64,000 nt of DNA, taken from positions 106,360 to 170,359 of the forward strand of contig NZ_JABEQH010000008.1 in NCBI RefSeq assembly GCF_014174305.1, in the 5' to 3' direction. A program made the translations under genes and the position numbers. This DNA is from Gluconacetobacter johannae (GTDB taxonomy: Bacteria > Pseudomonadota > Alphaproteobacteria > Acetobacterales > Acetobacteraceae). Every line of letters starts with the position of its first letter. Position 1 is the stretch's first letter. Positions 35,533 to 44,605 of this stretch are shown here, in pieces. The notes under the pieces are model-generated. The model ran no database searches. It was not told where the DNA came from and saw nothing but the letters and a program-made list of their open reading frames with translations.

Positions 35533-36069
35533 GTGAGCGATACGCCCCCCCTTCCCGAGATCGAGGCCCCCCTTCCCGTCGCCACCGACGCCATACGGGT
35601 CGGCATCATCATGGGCAGCCAGTCCGACTGGGACACCATGCGCCATGCCGTCGCCGTGCTGGACGCCCTGGCCATCGCGCACGAGGTGCGGATCGTCTCG
35701 GCCCACCGCACGCCCGACCGCCTGGCCGACTATGCCCGCACCGCTGCCGGGCGGGGCCTGTCGGTCATCATCGCCGGGGCCGGCGGGGCGGCCCATCTGC
35801 CCGGCATGTGCGCCGCCTGGACCATCCTGCCCGTGCTGGGGGTGCCCGTGGAATCCCATGCGCTGAAGGGCATGGACAGCCTTCTGTCCATCGTGCAGAT
35901 GCCCGGCGGGGTGCCGGTGGGCACGCTTGCGATCGGCCGCGCGGGCGCGACCAACGCGGCCCTTCTGGCGGCGTCCATCCTCGCACTCGGCGATCTCGAC
36001 CTGTCGGCGCGGCTGGAGACATGGCGCGCGATGCAGACGGCCGCCGTCGCGGATGTCCCCGCCCGATGA
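35533..36069 (+). CDS. purE: 5-(carboxyamino)imidazole ribonucleotide mutase PurE
   Basis: Converts N5-CAIR to CAIR in purine biosynthesis. Class I PurE, 178 aa, starting at a GTG. The active site is clear: [15 protein letters not shown] binds the phosphate and VSAHRTPDR carries the catalytic His. The [11 protein letters not shown] block and an [19 protein letters not shown] segment complete the octamer-forming core. The stop overlaps the purK start (ATGA), so the pair is translationally coupled. Confidence 0.95.
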   Translation: MSDTPPLPEIEAPLPVATDAIRVGIIMGSQSDWDTMRHAVAVLDALAIAHEVRIVSAHRTPDRLADYARTAAGRGLSVIIAGAGGAAHLPGMCAAWTILPVLGVPVESHALKGMDSLLSIVQMPGGVPVGTLAIGRAGATNAALLAASILALGDLDLSARLETWRAMQTAAVADVPAR

Positions 36070-37211
36070 CCGCGCCCGTCCCGTCCGCCCTGCCCCCCAA
36101 TTCCGTCCTGGGCATCGTCGGCGGCGGACAGCTTGGCCGGATGTCGGCCATGGCCGCCGCCCGCCTGGGCTTCCGCGCCCATATCCTGACCAACGAGCCC
36201 GACGGCCCGGCGGCGCAGGTCGCCCACGGCATCACCCTCGGCGCCTATGACGACCCCGACGCGCTGCGCCGCTTCGCCAGTGCGGTCGATGTCGTGACGT
36301 TCGAGTTCGAGAATGTCAGCGCGGACGGGCTGGAACTTCTGTCGGGGCTACGCACCGTCCGCCCGTCGGGCCGCATCCTGCGCGTCAGCCAGGATCGCCT
36401 CGCCGAAAAGCGGTTCCTGGACGACGCGGGCGTGCCGGTCGCGCCCTGGCATGCCGTCGAGAGCCGGCAGGACCTGGACGACGCCGCCCAGGCCCTGGGG
36501 CTGCCGTTCATCCTGAAGACGACCCGCCTGGGCTATGACGGCAAGGGCCAGCGGCGGGTCCACACGGCCGGGGACCTGGCGGGCGCCTTCGACGCGCTGG
36601 CTCCCCATCCCCTGGTCGCCGAAAAGATGATCGACTTCGCCTGCGAGGTCAGCGTCATGGTCGCGCGCGGCATCGACGGCACGACGGTGACCTTCGACGT
36701 GACGGAAAACCGCCACCGCAACGGCATTCTCGACCTCAGCCTGGCCCCCGCCCGCATTCCGCCGGACGTGGCGGCGCAGGCGCGTGACGTCGCGGTGCGC
36801 GTGGCCATGGCGCTGGATCTGGTCGGCCTGCTGGGGGTGGAAATGTTCATCGACCGGGACGGCGGCATCCTGGTCAACGAAATCGCGCCCCGGCCGCACA
36901 ATTCCGGCCACTGGACGATGGATGCCTGCCCGGTGGACCAGTTCGCCATGCATGTCCGCGCCATCACCGGCCTGCCCCTGCCGCCGGCGATCCGCCATTC
37001 CGATGCGGTGATGAAGAATCTGGTCGGGCCGGACGACATGGCGCAATGGCCATCGATCGTGGCGACGCCCGGACTGCTGCCGCATCATTACGGCAAGGCG
37101 GAAGCCCGGCCGGGCCGCAAGATGGGGCATGTCAACGTCCTGTTCCCCCACGGCGGGCTGCCGGGCGAATTCGGGGTGGAGGCGGCGCTGGGCCCGCTGG
37201 CGCGCCAATGA
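36066..37211 (+). CDS. purK: 5-(carboxyamino)imidazole ribonucleotide synthase PurK
   Basis: ATP-grasp enzyme that carboxylates AIR to N5-CAIR with bicarbonate, the step before PurE. The start at 36066 (381 aa) overlaps the purE stop by four bases. The N-terminal [20 protein letters not shown] and the ATP-grasp blocks [35 protein letters not shown] and PHNSGHWT are intact. The frame is open further upstream inside purE but lacks family similarity. It is coupled to purU by another ATGA. Confidence 0.95.
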   Translation: MTAPVPSALPPNSVLGIVGGGQLGRMSAMAAARLGFRAHILTNEPDGPAAQVAHGITLGAYDDPDALRRFASAVDVVTFEFENVSADGLELLSGLRTVRPSGRILRVSQDRLAEKRFLDDAGVPVAPWHAVESRQDLDDAAQALGLPFILKTTRLGYDGKGQRRVHTAGDLAGAFDALAPHPLVAEKMIDFACEVSVMVARGIDGTTVTFDVTENRHRNGILDLSLAPARIPPDVAAQARDVAVRVAMALDLVGLLGVEMFIDRDGGILVNEIAPRPHNSGHWTMDACPVDQFAMHVRAITGLPLPPAIRHSDAVMKNLVGPDDMAQWPSIVATPGLLPHHYGKAEARPGRKMGHVNVLFPHGGLPGEFGVEAALGPLARQ

Positions 37212-38119
37212 CCGAGACCGTCCTGGTTCCCCGTTCCGCCCCCATCGCAGCGAGCGACAGCATGATGTCCTGCACCGTGACGCTGAGTTGCCCGAACCGT
37301 CCCGGTATCGTCGCCGCCATCTGCCAGAATTTGTTCGAACTCGGGGCCAACATCACCGAGGCGCAGCAGTTCGACGATACCGAAAGCCGCCATTTCTTCA
37401 TGCGCGTGGTGTTCGACATCCTGCCCGGCGGCGCGGACCTGGCCCGGCTGCGGCATGATTTCGCGATCCTGGCCGAACGTTTCGGGATGGACTGGACGCT
37501 GAAGGACAACCGGACGCAGACGAAGGTGCTGCTGATGGTGTCGAAATTCGACCATTGCCTGGTGGACCTGCTGTACCGGTGGCGGATCGGGGAACTGGCG
37601 ATCGAACCGGTGGGCATTATCGCGAACCACCCGCGCGAGGTTTACGCCGGCCTCGATTTCGGCGCGATCCCGTTCCACTACCTGCCGGTGACGGCGGCGA
37701 CGAAGACGGCGCAGGAAGCCGAGATCCTGCGGCTGGTGGACGCGACCGGGGCCGACCTGGTGGTGCTGGCCCGCTATATGCAGATCCTGTCGAACGCATT
37801 GTCGTCCAGCCTCTCCGGCCGCTGCATCAACATCCACCATTCCTTCCTGCCGGGGTTCAAGGGCGCGCGTCCCTATCACCAGGCCTTCGCTCGCGGCGTG
37901 AAGCTGATCGGCGCCACCGCCCATTACGTGACCAGCGACCTCGACGAAGGCCCGATCATCGAACAGGACGTCGAGCGGATTTCCCACGCCGACAGCCCCG
38001 ACGACCTGATCCGCAAGGGGCGCGACATCGAACGTCGCGTGCTGGCCCGCGCCGTCCGATACCATGTCGAGCAGCGCGCCATCATGAACGGAAACAAGAC
38101 CATCGTGTTCAGCCCGTGA
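37208..38119 (+). CDS. purU: Formyltetrahydrofolate deformylase PurU
   Basis: Hydrolyses 10-formyl-THF to formate and THF, balancing one-carbon pools. The 303-aa protein has an N-terminal ACT domain (about residues 15-95: [19 protein letters not shown]) and a C-terminal formyltransferase-fold domain. The catalytic His is in [20 protein letters not shown], and the Asp is in [15 protein letters not shown]. It is translationally coupled to purK (ATGA). Placing purU in a purEK operon links folate balance to purine synthesis; no purT is visible. Confidence 0.93.
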   Translation: MTETVLVPRSAPIAASDSMMSCTVTLSCPNRPGIVAAICQNLFELGANITEAQQFDDTESRHFFMRVVFDILPGGADLARLRHDFAILAERFGMDWTLKDNRTQTKVLLMVSKFDHCLVDLLYRWRIGELAIEPVGIIANHPREVYAGLDFGAIPFHYLPVTAATKTAQEAEILRLVDATGADLVVLARYMQILSNALSSSLSGRCINIHHSFLPGFKGARPYHQAFARGVKLIGATAHYVTSDLDEGPIIEQDVERISHADSPDDLIRKGRDIERRVLARAVRYHVEQRAIMNGNKTIVFSP

Positions 38120-38156
38120 CGGAACGGAAATCGACAAGACCACCCCCGGGCACCCC

Positions 38157-39056
38157 ATGACATCCATGGCGATCGCCGCCCTGATCGTGACCTGCAATCG
38201 GCTGGACAAGCTGAAGGCCTGCTGGGCCGCCTCGGCGCGGGTGGGGTTCAAGCGCATCGTCATCGTCGACAATGCCTCGGACGATGGAACGGCGGCGTGG
38301 CTGGCGACGCTGGACGATCCCCGGCTACAGATCCTGACCCTGCCCGCCAATATCGGTGGCGCGGGCGGCTTCCGGCAGGGCGCGCACCATCTTGCCGCAC
38401 AGCGCGACATCGACTGGGTCGTCTTCCATGACGACGACGCCGCGCCGCCCATCGACCTGATCGAGCGCTTCGCCGCCATCCAGGCCGCCCCCTGGCAGGC
38501 CTACTGCTGCAAGGTGGTCGACGCGCGCGGCGTCCCGTGCCGGATGAACCTGCCCTACGTCACATTGCCGCAAAGCACGCTGGGCGACATCCTGGCCCCG
38601 TTCGTCGGCCGGCTTCCCCGTCTGGACCCGTCGCGCGCCGCGACGGTCGGCAGTTTCTCGTTCGTGGGACTGATCCTGGACCACGACGTCCTGCGCCGGA
38701 CCCACGACGCCATCGACGACAGCCTGTTCCTGTATTTCGACGATCTGTATTACGCCTACGACCTGACGCGGCAGGGCATCCGCATCCGCTATTCGCCCGA
38801 AATCGTCTTCACGCACGACGTTCCGGCGACGCCGGGGGCCATGCCGCCATGGAAGATCTATTATCTGGTCCGCAACCTGATCCTGTCGCGCAGGCGGTTC
38901 CGCGCGGCGCCGCCCTACTCGGTTCCGTCGATCCTGCTGCGGATCGCGCGCTACGCCTTGGCCGCCATCCGGCAGCCCGCGCGCAGGGCCGCCCTGCACT
39001 ATCTGTATCGCGGCGTCCGGGACGGCGTGCAGGGCCGCACGGGCAGACGTCACTAA
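38157..39056 (+). CDS. Family 2 glycosyltransferase
   Basis: A 299-aa GT-A enzyme. The N-terminal AALIVTCNRLDKLKACWAA and the nucleotide-binding IVDNASDDGT are typical. The segment LPANIGGAGGFRQGAHHL and the acidic VFHDDDAAPP match rhamnosyl- or galactofuranosyl-transferases of the GlfT2/WbbL type. The donor and acceptor are not known. Likely a surface polysaccharide enzyme. It follows purU by 37 bases but is functionally separate, and converges with the GGDEF-EAL gene. Confidence 0.88.
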   Translation: MTSMAIAALIVTCNRLDKLKACWAASARVGFKRIVIVDNASDDGTAAWLATLDDPRLQILTLPANIGGAGGFRQGAHHLAAQRDIDWVVFHDDDAAPPIDLIERFAAIQAAPWQAYCCKVVDARGVPCRMNLPYVTLPQSTLGDILAPFVGRLPRLDPSRAATVGSFSFVGLILDHDVLRRTHDAIDDSLFLYFDDLYYAYDLTRQGIRIRYSPEIVFTHDVPATPGAMPPWKIYYLVRNLILSRRRFRAAPPYSVPSILLRIARYALAAIRQPARRAALHYLYRGVRDGVQGRTGRRH

Positions 39057-39078
39057 AAGCGAGGCGTCCTGCGACCTT

Positions 39079-41193
39079 TCAGGACTGCTTCAGCAGGGCG
39101 TGGACCATGTCCACCGGACCGGGGCGCGCCAGGAAGAAACCCTGGACCTCGACGCACCCGACCTCCCTGAGCCAGCACAGTTGTTCGGCGGTCTCGACCC
39201 CTTCGGCGGTCGTGGGAATATCCATGCTGCGCGCCAGCCCCGCGATCGCCTGGATGATGCCGCGCGCCCTCTTCGTCGACAGATCGCTGATGAAACTGCG
39301 ATCTATCTTGATCTTCTGGAAATTGAACGACCCCAGATAACCCAGCGAGGAATAGCCCACCCCGAAATCATCGAGCACGACGCTGCAGCCCATGGCGCTG
39401 AGCGCCGCCAGTATCTTCTTGTTGGCCGAATCGTTGTTCATGAGAACGTTTTCGGTGATCTCGATTTCCAGGCGCTGCGCCGGCAGGCCGGTCTCGGCCA
39501 GGATGGAGGCGATGCGAAGGGCGAGCTTGGGATCGCGGAACTGGACCGGCGACACATTGACCGCGAGGTTCATATACGGCGGCCAGGCCGCCGCCTCGCG
39601 GCAGGCCGCCCGCAGCACCCATTCCCCCAGTTCATGGATGGCGCCGCATTCCTCCGCGAGCCCTATGAATTCGTCGGGCGCGACGAGCCCCCGCTGGGGA
39701 TGACGCCACCGGACCAGGGCCTCGCATCCGCAAATCGCATTGTCCGCCGCCCTGTACATGGGCTGGAAATGCAGCAGGAGTCCCCCCGTCGCGATCGCAT
39801 CGCGCAATTCCCGCTCTTTCCTCACGCGGCCCTGAAGCTCGTCATAGAGTTCGGGGGTGAACGCCTGGAATCTGTTGCGCCCGCGATTTTTCGCGCGATA
39901 GAGCGCCATGTCGGCATATTGCAACAGGGTGTCGGCCCTGGCGGCATCGACGGGGAAGCGTGCCGAACCGACACAGGCGCCGATGACCACATGCTGCCCG
40001 TCGATGACATAGGGCTGGCTGAGCGCTTCGACGATGCCGTTCGCGCGTCGGGCCAACTCGTCCGGAGCCGCAGCCGAGGGCCAGATGATGGCGAACTCGT
40101 CCCCCCCAAGGCGCGCGACCAGTTCGCCGTCGCGGCTGACACCGCGCAGCCGCTGGGCCACCAGCCGCAGCAGGTGGTCCCCCATCGCGTGGCCGTAGAC
40201 GTCGTTGACCGCCTTGAAATAATCCAGATCAATGCTCAGCAGGGTCCCGCTGCCGCCGGGCGCGCACATTCTGGCCAGGACGAGCCCGAACAGCGAGCGA
40301 TTGGCCAGCCCCGTCAGGGCGTCGCAATGCGCCATCCGCTCGATGCGCGCCTGCGCCTGCCGGTAGCCGGTCACGTCTTCGATCACGCAAAGAGACCAGC
40401 GCGCGGCCCCGGTCTCGTCGGCAATCCCGGTCTGCCGCGTTACGCAATGGCGCTCGTTTCCGTCCTTGTCGCGTATGGTCTGCTCGTTCTCCCGTCCCGA
40501 ATCGTGCACGCCATCGCCACGCACCAGGCGCGCCATCCCGTCCTCGGCGGGAAAGATCTCGTCCACCTCCTTGCCCAGCATGTCGGCGCGCGCCAGGCCA
40601 AGAATTTTTTCCGCGGCACGGTTGACCAGCGCCAGTTGCCGGTCCTGCGCCGACATGACGATCACGGCCGAGGGGATATTCTCGACAACCGTGTCGATGA
40701 ACAATTTGTCCCGCGAAATCCTGTCGTTGGCGACCTGGAGCTGCTCCGTCACCTGGCGCAGCGTGTCTGCACTGTCCTGGGCGAGCGCATGTGCCGCACG
40801 GACCAGGTCGAGGATCGAGCCGACCCCGCTATATGTCCCGTTTTCGGTGACGATGAAGCCGTTCTGGACCTCCGAGGGGCGGACCGAGAGCGTATCCGAC
40901 ATAAAATCGGCAAGGGCGACCGAGGCTTCCACAACCATCGGCCTGGCGTCCATGAGCAACGAGACCGGCCGGCCGGCGAACAGCGCGTGGCCGAATTTTC
41001 CGGCGATACGCACGAAGAACATTTCCCGTTCGATCAGCCCTACGGCGCCACCGGCATCATCGACGACGGGAACCAGAGTGAGGTCCGGCGCGTTCTGGAA
41101 CAGTTCCAGAATAACCTCGCCGCGCGTGTCGGGCGCGCAGGCGGGAACATAAGTGGCCAGGCTTCTCATCAGCATTGGAGGCTGGCGCTCCAT
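39079..41193 (-). CDS. CBS-PAS-GGDEF-EAL cyclic-di-GMP enzyme
   Basis: A 704-aa bifunctional c-di-GMP protein with no membrane helices, starting at ATG 41193 (GGAG 10 bases ahead). Domains in order: a CBS-like region (residues about 15-140, VPVVDDAGGAVGLIE and GFIVTENGTYSGVGS), a PAS domain (about 170-290), GGDEF (RLGGDEFAII, intact) and EAL (CEALVRW, with IEITENV, LDDFGVGYSSLGYL and KIDRSFI). The I-site upstream of GGDEF reads RDGE instead of RxxD. It may work as cyclase or phosphodiesterase. In acetic acid bacteria such proteins control cellulose and motility. A GTG at 41241 is an alternative start. Confidence 0.9.
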   Translation of the reverse strand: MERQPPMLMRSLATYVPACAPDTRGEVILELFQNAPDLTLVPVVDDAGGAVGLIEREMFFVRIAGKFGHALFAGRPVSLLMDARPMVVEASVALADFMSDTLSVRPSEVQNGFIVTENGTYSGVGSILDLVRAAHALAQDSADTLRQVTEQLQVANDRISRDKLFIDTVVENIPSAVIVMSAQDRQLALVNRAAEKILGLARADMLGKEVDEIFPAEDGMARLVRGDGVHDSGRENEQTIRDKDGNERHCVTRQTGIADETGAARWSLCVIEDVTGYRQAQARIERMAHCDALTGLANRSLFGLVLARMCAPGGSGTLLSIDLDYFKAVNDVYGHAMGDHLLRLVAQRLRGVSRDGELVARLGGDEFAIIWPSAAAPDELARRANGIVEALSQPYVIDGQHVVIGACVGSARFPVDAARADTLLQYADMALYRAKNRGRNRFQAFTPELYDELQGRVRKERELRDAIATGGLLLHFQPMYRAADNAICGCEALVRWRHPQRGLVAPDEFIGLAEECGAIHELGEWVLRAACREAAAWPPYMNLAVNVSPVQFRDPKLALRIASILAETGLPAQRLEIEITENVLMNNDSANKKILAALSAMGCSVVLDDFGVGYSSLGYLGSFNFQKIKIDRSFISDLSTKRARGIIQAIAGLARSMDIPTTAEGVETAEQLCWLREVGCVEVQGFFLARPGPVDMVHALLKQS

Positions 41194-41290
41194 AAAGAGA
41201 CCGCTCCAGAACTGGACTTGGCCGGGCGAATAACCCGGCACGCGCGCGACTCAAGCATCGCCCCTCCTTACAGGACCTGACTTCATCCCA

Positions 41291-41312
41291 TAAGCAAGAA
41301 TTAAGCAAGAAT
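41291..41312. repeat. Perfect tandem 11-bp repeat
   Basis: TAAGCAAGAAT occurs twice in direct succession (41291-41301, 41302-41312) in the AT-rich upstream region of the GGDEF-EAL gene, about 100 bases before its start. It could be a pair of regulator sites. The rest of 41242-41409 shows no gene. Confidence 0.5.
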
Positions 41313-41409
41313 AGCGCCACGGCAAATAATTAATTTACCATGAAAACAAGTGCCGCGCGGCATGCAGATGTAACCCGGCGAACCTCACGCTATCGGCGCC
41401 GATTCGCCC

Positions 41410-42378
41410 TCACGAGTCCGCATCCGCCAGCGCCAGGGCACGGATCTTGCGGTGCAGGGTCGAACGGCTGATCCCCAGGCCGTGCGCCGCTGCCGTGACA
41501 TTGCCGCGTGCGGTCGCCAGCGCCGCCTGGATGACCGCTTTCTCGGCGTTCCGGAATCCCGGCGTCCCGGCGGATTGCGCGCTATCCGTCAGGCAGAGGC
41601 TCAACGCATCCCCCGGCTGCAGCCCCAGGCGCAGTCGCGCCGCATGCGTCGCCCCGACCACCCGCCGGTCGTCGTCCAGCGCCAGCATCGGGGCCGAACT
41701 GCCCTCGCCCTCACCCATCGTGACGATGGTATGCCCCCGGTACAGATCCATGAAACACCGGGATTCGATCCGCCGGGCGGCGTCGGTGATGGCCATCCGG
41801 ATCAGCGCGGACTCCCGCCCCTCGGAATCGGGGCGGATGCAACTGGCGTCCAGCGCGCCGGCCAGGCGTCCCAGCGCGTCATGGACCGGCACGGCGGTGC
41901 AAGCCAGGTAGCGCAGGCCCACGCGCCAGTGCTGGTTCATATGCACCGTCACCGCCCGCCCTTCGGCCAGGCAGGTGCCGATGCCGTTGGTGCCTTCGTT
42001 CTGCTCGCTCCAGATCGCGCCGGGCCATAGATGCCAGCGCCGGCATCCCCGTTCGGTCGCCATGGCGGTCCGGCGCGTCAGGACCACCCCGTTCGGGTCG
42101 GCCAGCAGCACCGCGTACTCCAGCCCGCCGACAATCCCGTGCAGCCGGTCCAGTTCGGGGTCGGCAAAGCGCAGCAGCGGTCCGGCCTCCTCGCACGAGC
42201 GGCGCAGTTCCACGCCCGTCAGCAGGTCCGTCAGGCCCGGGCGCGACGGGTCGAGCGCGTAATCGCCGCACCGCCGCCATGAGGCGTCAAGGATGGCGCC
42301 GGCGCCTTCGCCGATAACCGGAGCCGGTCCGGCAAACGTGCTGTGGAAATGTGTCATCCGCTTCGTCCAGACGGTCAT
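41410..42378 (-). CDS. acoR: AcoR-like GAF and Fis-HTH regulator without AAA+ domain
   Basis: Regulator of 322 aa divergent from acoABC. The N-terminal and middle parts match the sensor region of AcoR (VEL..SCEEAGPLLRFADPEL, GAIWSEQNEGTNGIGT). The C-terminus is a Fis-type helix-turn-helix (NVTAAAHGLGISRSTLHRKI). The sigma-54-interacting AAA+ domain of true AcoR, with Walker A and GAFTGA, is completely absent. It probably senses acetoin or a related diketone and binds DNA but cannot drive sigma-54 open-complex formation. The start may also be ATG 42357 (315 aa). Confidence 0.85.
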   Translation of the reverse strand: MTVWTKRMTHFHSTFAGPAPVIGEGAGAILDASWRRCGDYALDPSRPGLTDLLTGVELRRSCEEAGPLLRFADPELDRLHGIVGGLEYAVLLADPNGVVLTRRTAMATERGCRRWHLWPGAIWSEQNEGTNGIGTCLAEGRAVTVHMNQHWRVGLRYLACTAVPVHDALGRLAGALDASCIRPDSEGRESALIRMAITDAARRIESRCFMDLYRGHTIVTMGEGEGSSAPMLALDDDRRVVGATHAARLRLGLQPGDALSLCLTDSAQSAGTPGFRNAEKAVIQAALATARGNVTAAAHGLGISRSTLHRKIRALALADADS

Positions 42379-42409
42379 GCCGACAGGCGCCAGCCTAGCC
42401 GGATCAGCC

Positions 42410-42427
42410 TGTCGCAGTCCCGCGACA
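42410..42427. promoter_or_regulatory. Inverted repeat in acoR-acoA gap, candidate operator
   Basis: TGTCGC-N6-GCGACA is a perfect 6-bp inverted repeat with a 6-base spacer, 32 bases from the acoR start and 147 bases before acoA. Its position suits a binding site for the AcoR-like protein. No sigma-54 promoter (GG-N10-GC) is visible in the gap. Confidence 0.45.
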
Positions 42428-42573
42428 CTTCCTGCCACCGGCGTCACATATGCGTGAAATGAATAACAGACATTCTTTCCATGTCCCCCTATCGGGCGTT
42501 TCCTTCGACCCACGGGAGACGCGACGGCGGGGCCGGACCGAATTCCCCACAATAAGAACAAGGAAGATTTCCA

Positions 42574-43539
42574 ATGCAGATCGCAAGGGAAACGCTGCTC
42601 CGTTCGTACCGCGCCATGCGGACGATCCGCGATTTCGAGGAACGGTTGCATGTCGAATTCGCCACGGGCGAGATCCCGGGCTTCGTCCATCTTTATTGCG
42701 GCGAGGAAGCCTCGGGCGTCGGGGTCTGCGCCAATCTGACCGACCAGGACACCATCGCCAGCACCCACCGCGGACATGGCCACTGCATCGCCAAGGGGGT
42801 CGAGGTCGCCGGCATGATGGCCGAGATCTACGGCCGCCGCACGGGCGTCTGCCAGGGCAAGGGCGGGTCGATGCACATCGCCGACCTGTCGCGGGGCATG
42901 CTGGGCGCCAACGGCATCGTCGGCGGGGGGCCACCGCTGATCTGCGGGGCCGCACTGTCGCACAAGACGCTGAAGGATGGCGCGGTCGCCGTCGCGTTCT
43001 ACGGCGACGGCGCGTCGAACGAGGGCACCACGCTGGAAAGCCTCAACCTCGCCTCCGTCTGGCGCCTTCCGGCGGTCTTCGTGCTGGAAGACAACGGATA
43101 TGGCGAGGCCACCGGCGCATCCTACGCCTGTGCGGGGTCGCAGAAGGCCCGCGCCGGGGGGTTCGGCATGCCGTACCTGGAATGCGACGGCACGGATTTC
43201 TTCGCCGTCCACCAGGCGGCGGGCGAAGCCATCGCCCATGCCCGCGCGGGGAACGGACCGGTGATGCTGCATGTCCATCTGGCGCGCTGGTATGGACATT
43301 TCGAGGGCGACGCCATGACCTATCGCGCGGCCGGCGAGGTCGCCGCGGCCCGCGCGGACCACGACTGCCTGACGATCTTCCGCACGCGCGTCACCCAGGC
43401 CGGGCTGCTGGACGGCACGGAACTGGACGATATCGACAGCGCCGTCCGCGACGAGATCGAAAGTGCCGTGATCGCCGCCAAGCAGGCCCCCCTGCCCGAA
43501 GCCGCCGATCTGCTGGCCGACGTCTATGTCCGGTACTGA
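42574..43539 (+). CDS. acoA: Acetoin dehydrogenase E1 component, alpha subunit
   Basis: Thiamine-diphosphate-dependent alpha subunit of the acetoin cleavage complex, 321 aa. The TPP/Mg motif GDGASNEGTTLESLNLASVW ending in LEDN is intact. The blocks HRGHGHCIAKG and GGSMHIADLSRGMLGANGIV are typical of the AcoA/PdhA family. AAGGAAG precedes the ATG. acoB follows 34 bases later. It cleaves acetoin to acetaldehyde and an acetyl group, feeding acetyl-CoA formation. Confidence 0.93.
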   Translation: MQIARETLLRSYRAMRTIRDFEERLHVEFATGEIPGFVHLYCGEEASGVGVCANLTDQDTIASTHRGHGHCIAKGVEVAGMMAEIYGRRTGVCQGKGGSMHIADLSRGMLGANGIVGGGPPLICGAALSHKTLKDGAVAVAFYGDGASNEGTTLESLNLASVWRLPAVFVLEDNGYGEATGASYACAGSQKARAGGFGMPYLECDGTDFFAVHQAAGEAIAHARAGNGPVMLHVHLARWYGHFEGDAMTYRAAGEVAAARADHDCLTIFRTRVTQAGLLDGTELDDIDSAVRDEIESAVIAAKQAPLPEAADLLADVYVRY

Positions 43540-43573
43540 TCGCGCCTGACCCCGAACGCAGGAATCAAGAAAA

Positions 43574-44602
43574 ATGAGCAAGAAAAGCTTCCGGCAGGCC
43601 ATCAACGAGGCCCTGCGGCAGGAAATGCGCCGCGACCCGCGCGTGATCGTGATGGGCGAGGACGTGGCGGGCGGACATGGCGGCACCTCCGGCACCGTCG
43701 ATGCCTGGGGCGGCGTCCTGGGCGTCACCAAGGGGCTGCTGACCGAATTCGGCGAGGACCGGGTCCTGGACACCCCGATCACCGAGGCATCCTACATCGG
43801 CGCGGCGGCGGGCGCGGCCGCGACCGGCCTGCGCCCGGTCGCCGAACTGATGTTCGTCGATTTCGTCGGCTGCTGCCTGGACCAGATCATGAACCAGGCG
43901 GCGAAGTTCCGCTACATGTTCGGCGGCAAGGCCCGCACCCCCCTGGTGATCCGGGCGATGTTCGGCGCGGGCTTCAACGCCGCCGCCCAGCACAGCCAGG
44001 CGCTCTATCCCCTGTTCACCCATATCCCCGGGCTGAAGGTCGTGGTGCCTTCCTCCCCCTACGAGGCCAAGGGCCTGCTGATCGAGGCGATCCGCGACGA
44101 CGACCCGGTCATCTTCCTGGAACACAAGGTCATGTATGACGACGAGGAGGAAGTCCCCGACGAGGCCTATACCATCCCGTTCGGCGAGGCCAACCTGACC
44201 CGCGAGGGCGATGACCTGACGATCGTCGCCTTCGGCCGGATGGTGAAACTGGCGAACGAGGCCGCCGACCGCCTGGAGCGGCAGGGCATCAGCTGCACCG
44301 TCATCGACCCGCGCACGACATCGCCGCTGGACACCGACACGATCCTCGATTGCGTCGCCGATACCGGACGGCTGGTGATCGTCGATGAATCCAGCCCGCG
44401 CTGCAACATGGCGGCCGATATCTCCGCCCTGGTGGCGGAATACGCCTTCGACGCCCTGAAGGGGCCGATCCGCCGCGTCATGCCGCCGCACACCCCGGTG
44501 CCGTTCGCCTCGGTCCTGGAAAACCTGTACCTGCCCAGCGTCGAAAAGATCGAGGCGGCCGTGAAGGCCGCCATGGGTCATCGCGTGCCGGAGATCGCCT
44601 GA
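43574..44602 (+). CDS. acoB: Acetoin dehydrogenase E1 component, beta subunit
   Basis: Beta subunit of the E1 heterotetramer, 342 aa. The N-terminal MGEDVAGGHGGTSG and LDTPITEASYIGAAAGAA stretches and the transketolase C-domain IDPRTTSPLDTDTILD match AcoB and PdhB. The acoABC order and the match to acetoin-specific E1 favour acetoin over pyruvate. The stop is 3 bases before the acoC start, so the genes are tightly packed. Confidence 0.93.
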   Translation: MSKKSFRQAINEALRQEMRRDPRVIVMGEDVAGGHGGTSGTVDAWGGVLGVTKGLLTEFGEDRVLDTPITEASYIGAAAGAAATGLRPVAELMFVDFVGCCLDQIMNQAAKFRYMFGGKARTPLVIRAMFGAGFNAAAQHSQALYPLFTHIPGLKVVVPSSPYEAKGLLIEAIRDDDPVIFLEHKVMYDDEEEVPDEAYTIPFGEANLTREGDDLTIVAFGRMVKLANEAADRLERQGISCTVIDPRTTSPLDTDTILDCVADTGRLVIVDESSPRCNMAADISALVAEYAFDALKGPIRRVMPPHTPVPFASVLENLYLPSVEKIEAAVKAAMGHRVPEIA

Positions 44603-44605
44603 GCC

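Noticed and set aside
42379..42573. A sigma-54 promoter before acoA, expected for AcoR control.
   Set aside because: No GG-N10-GC element was seen; the regulator also lacks the AAA+ domain.
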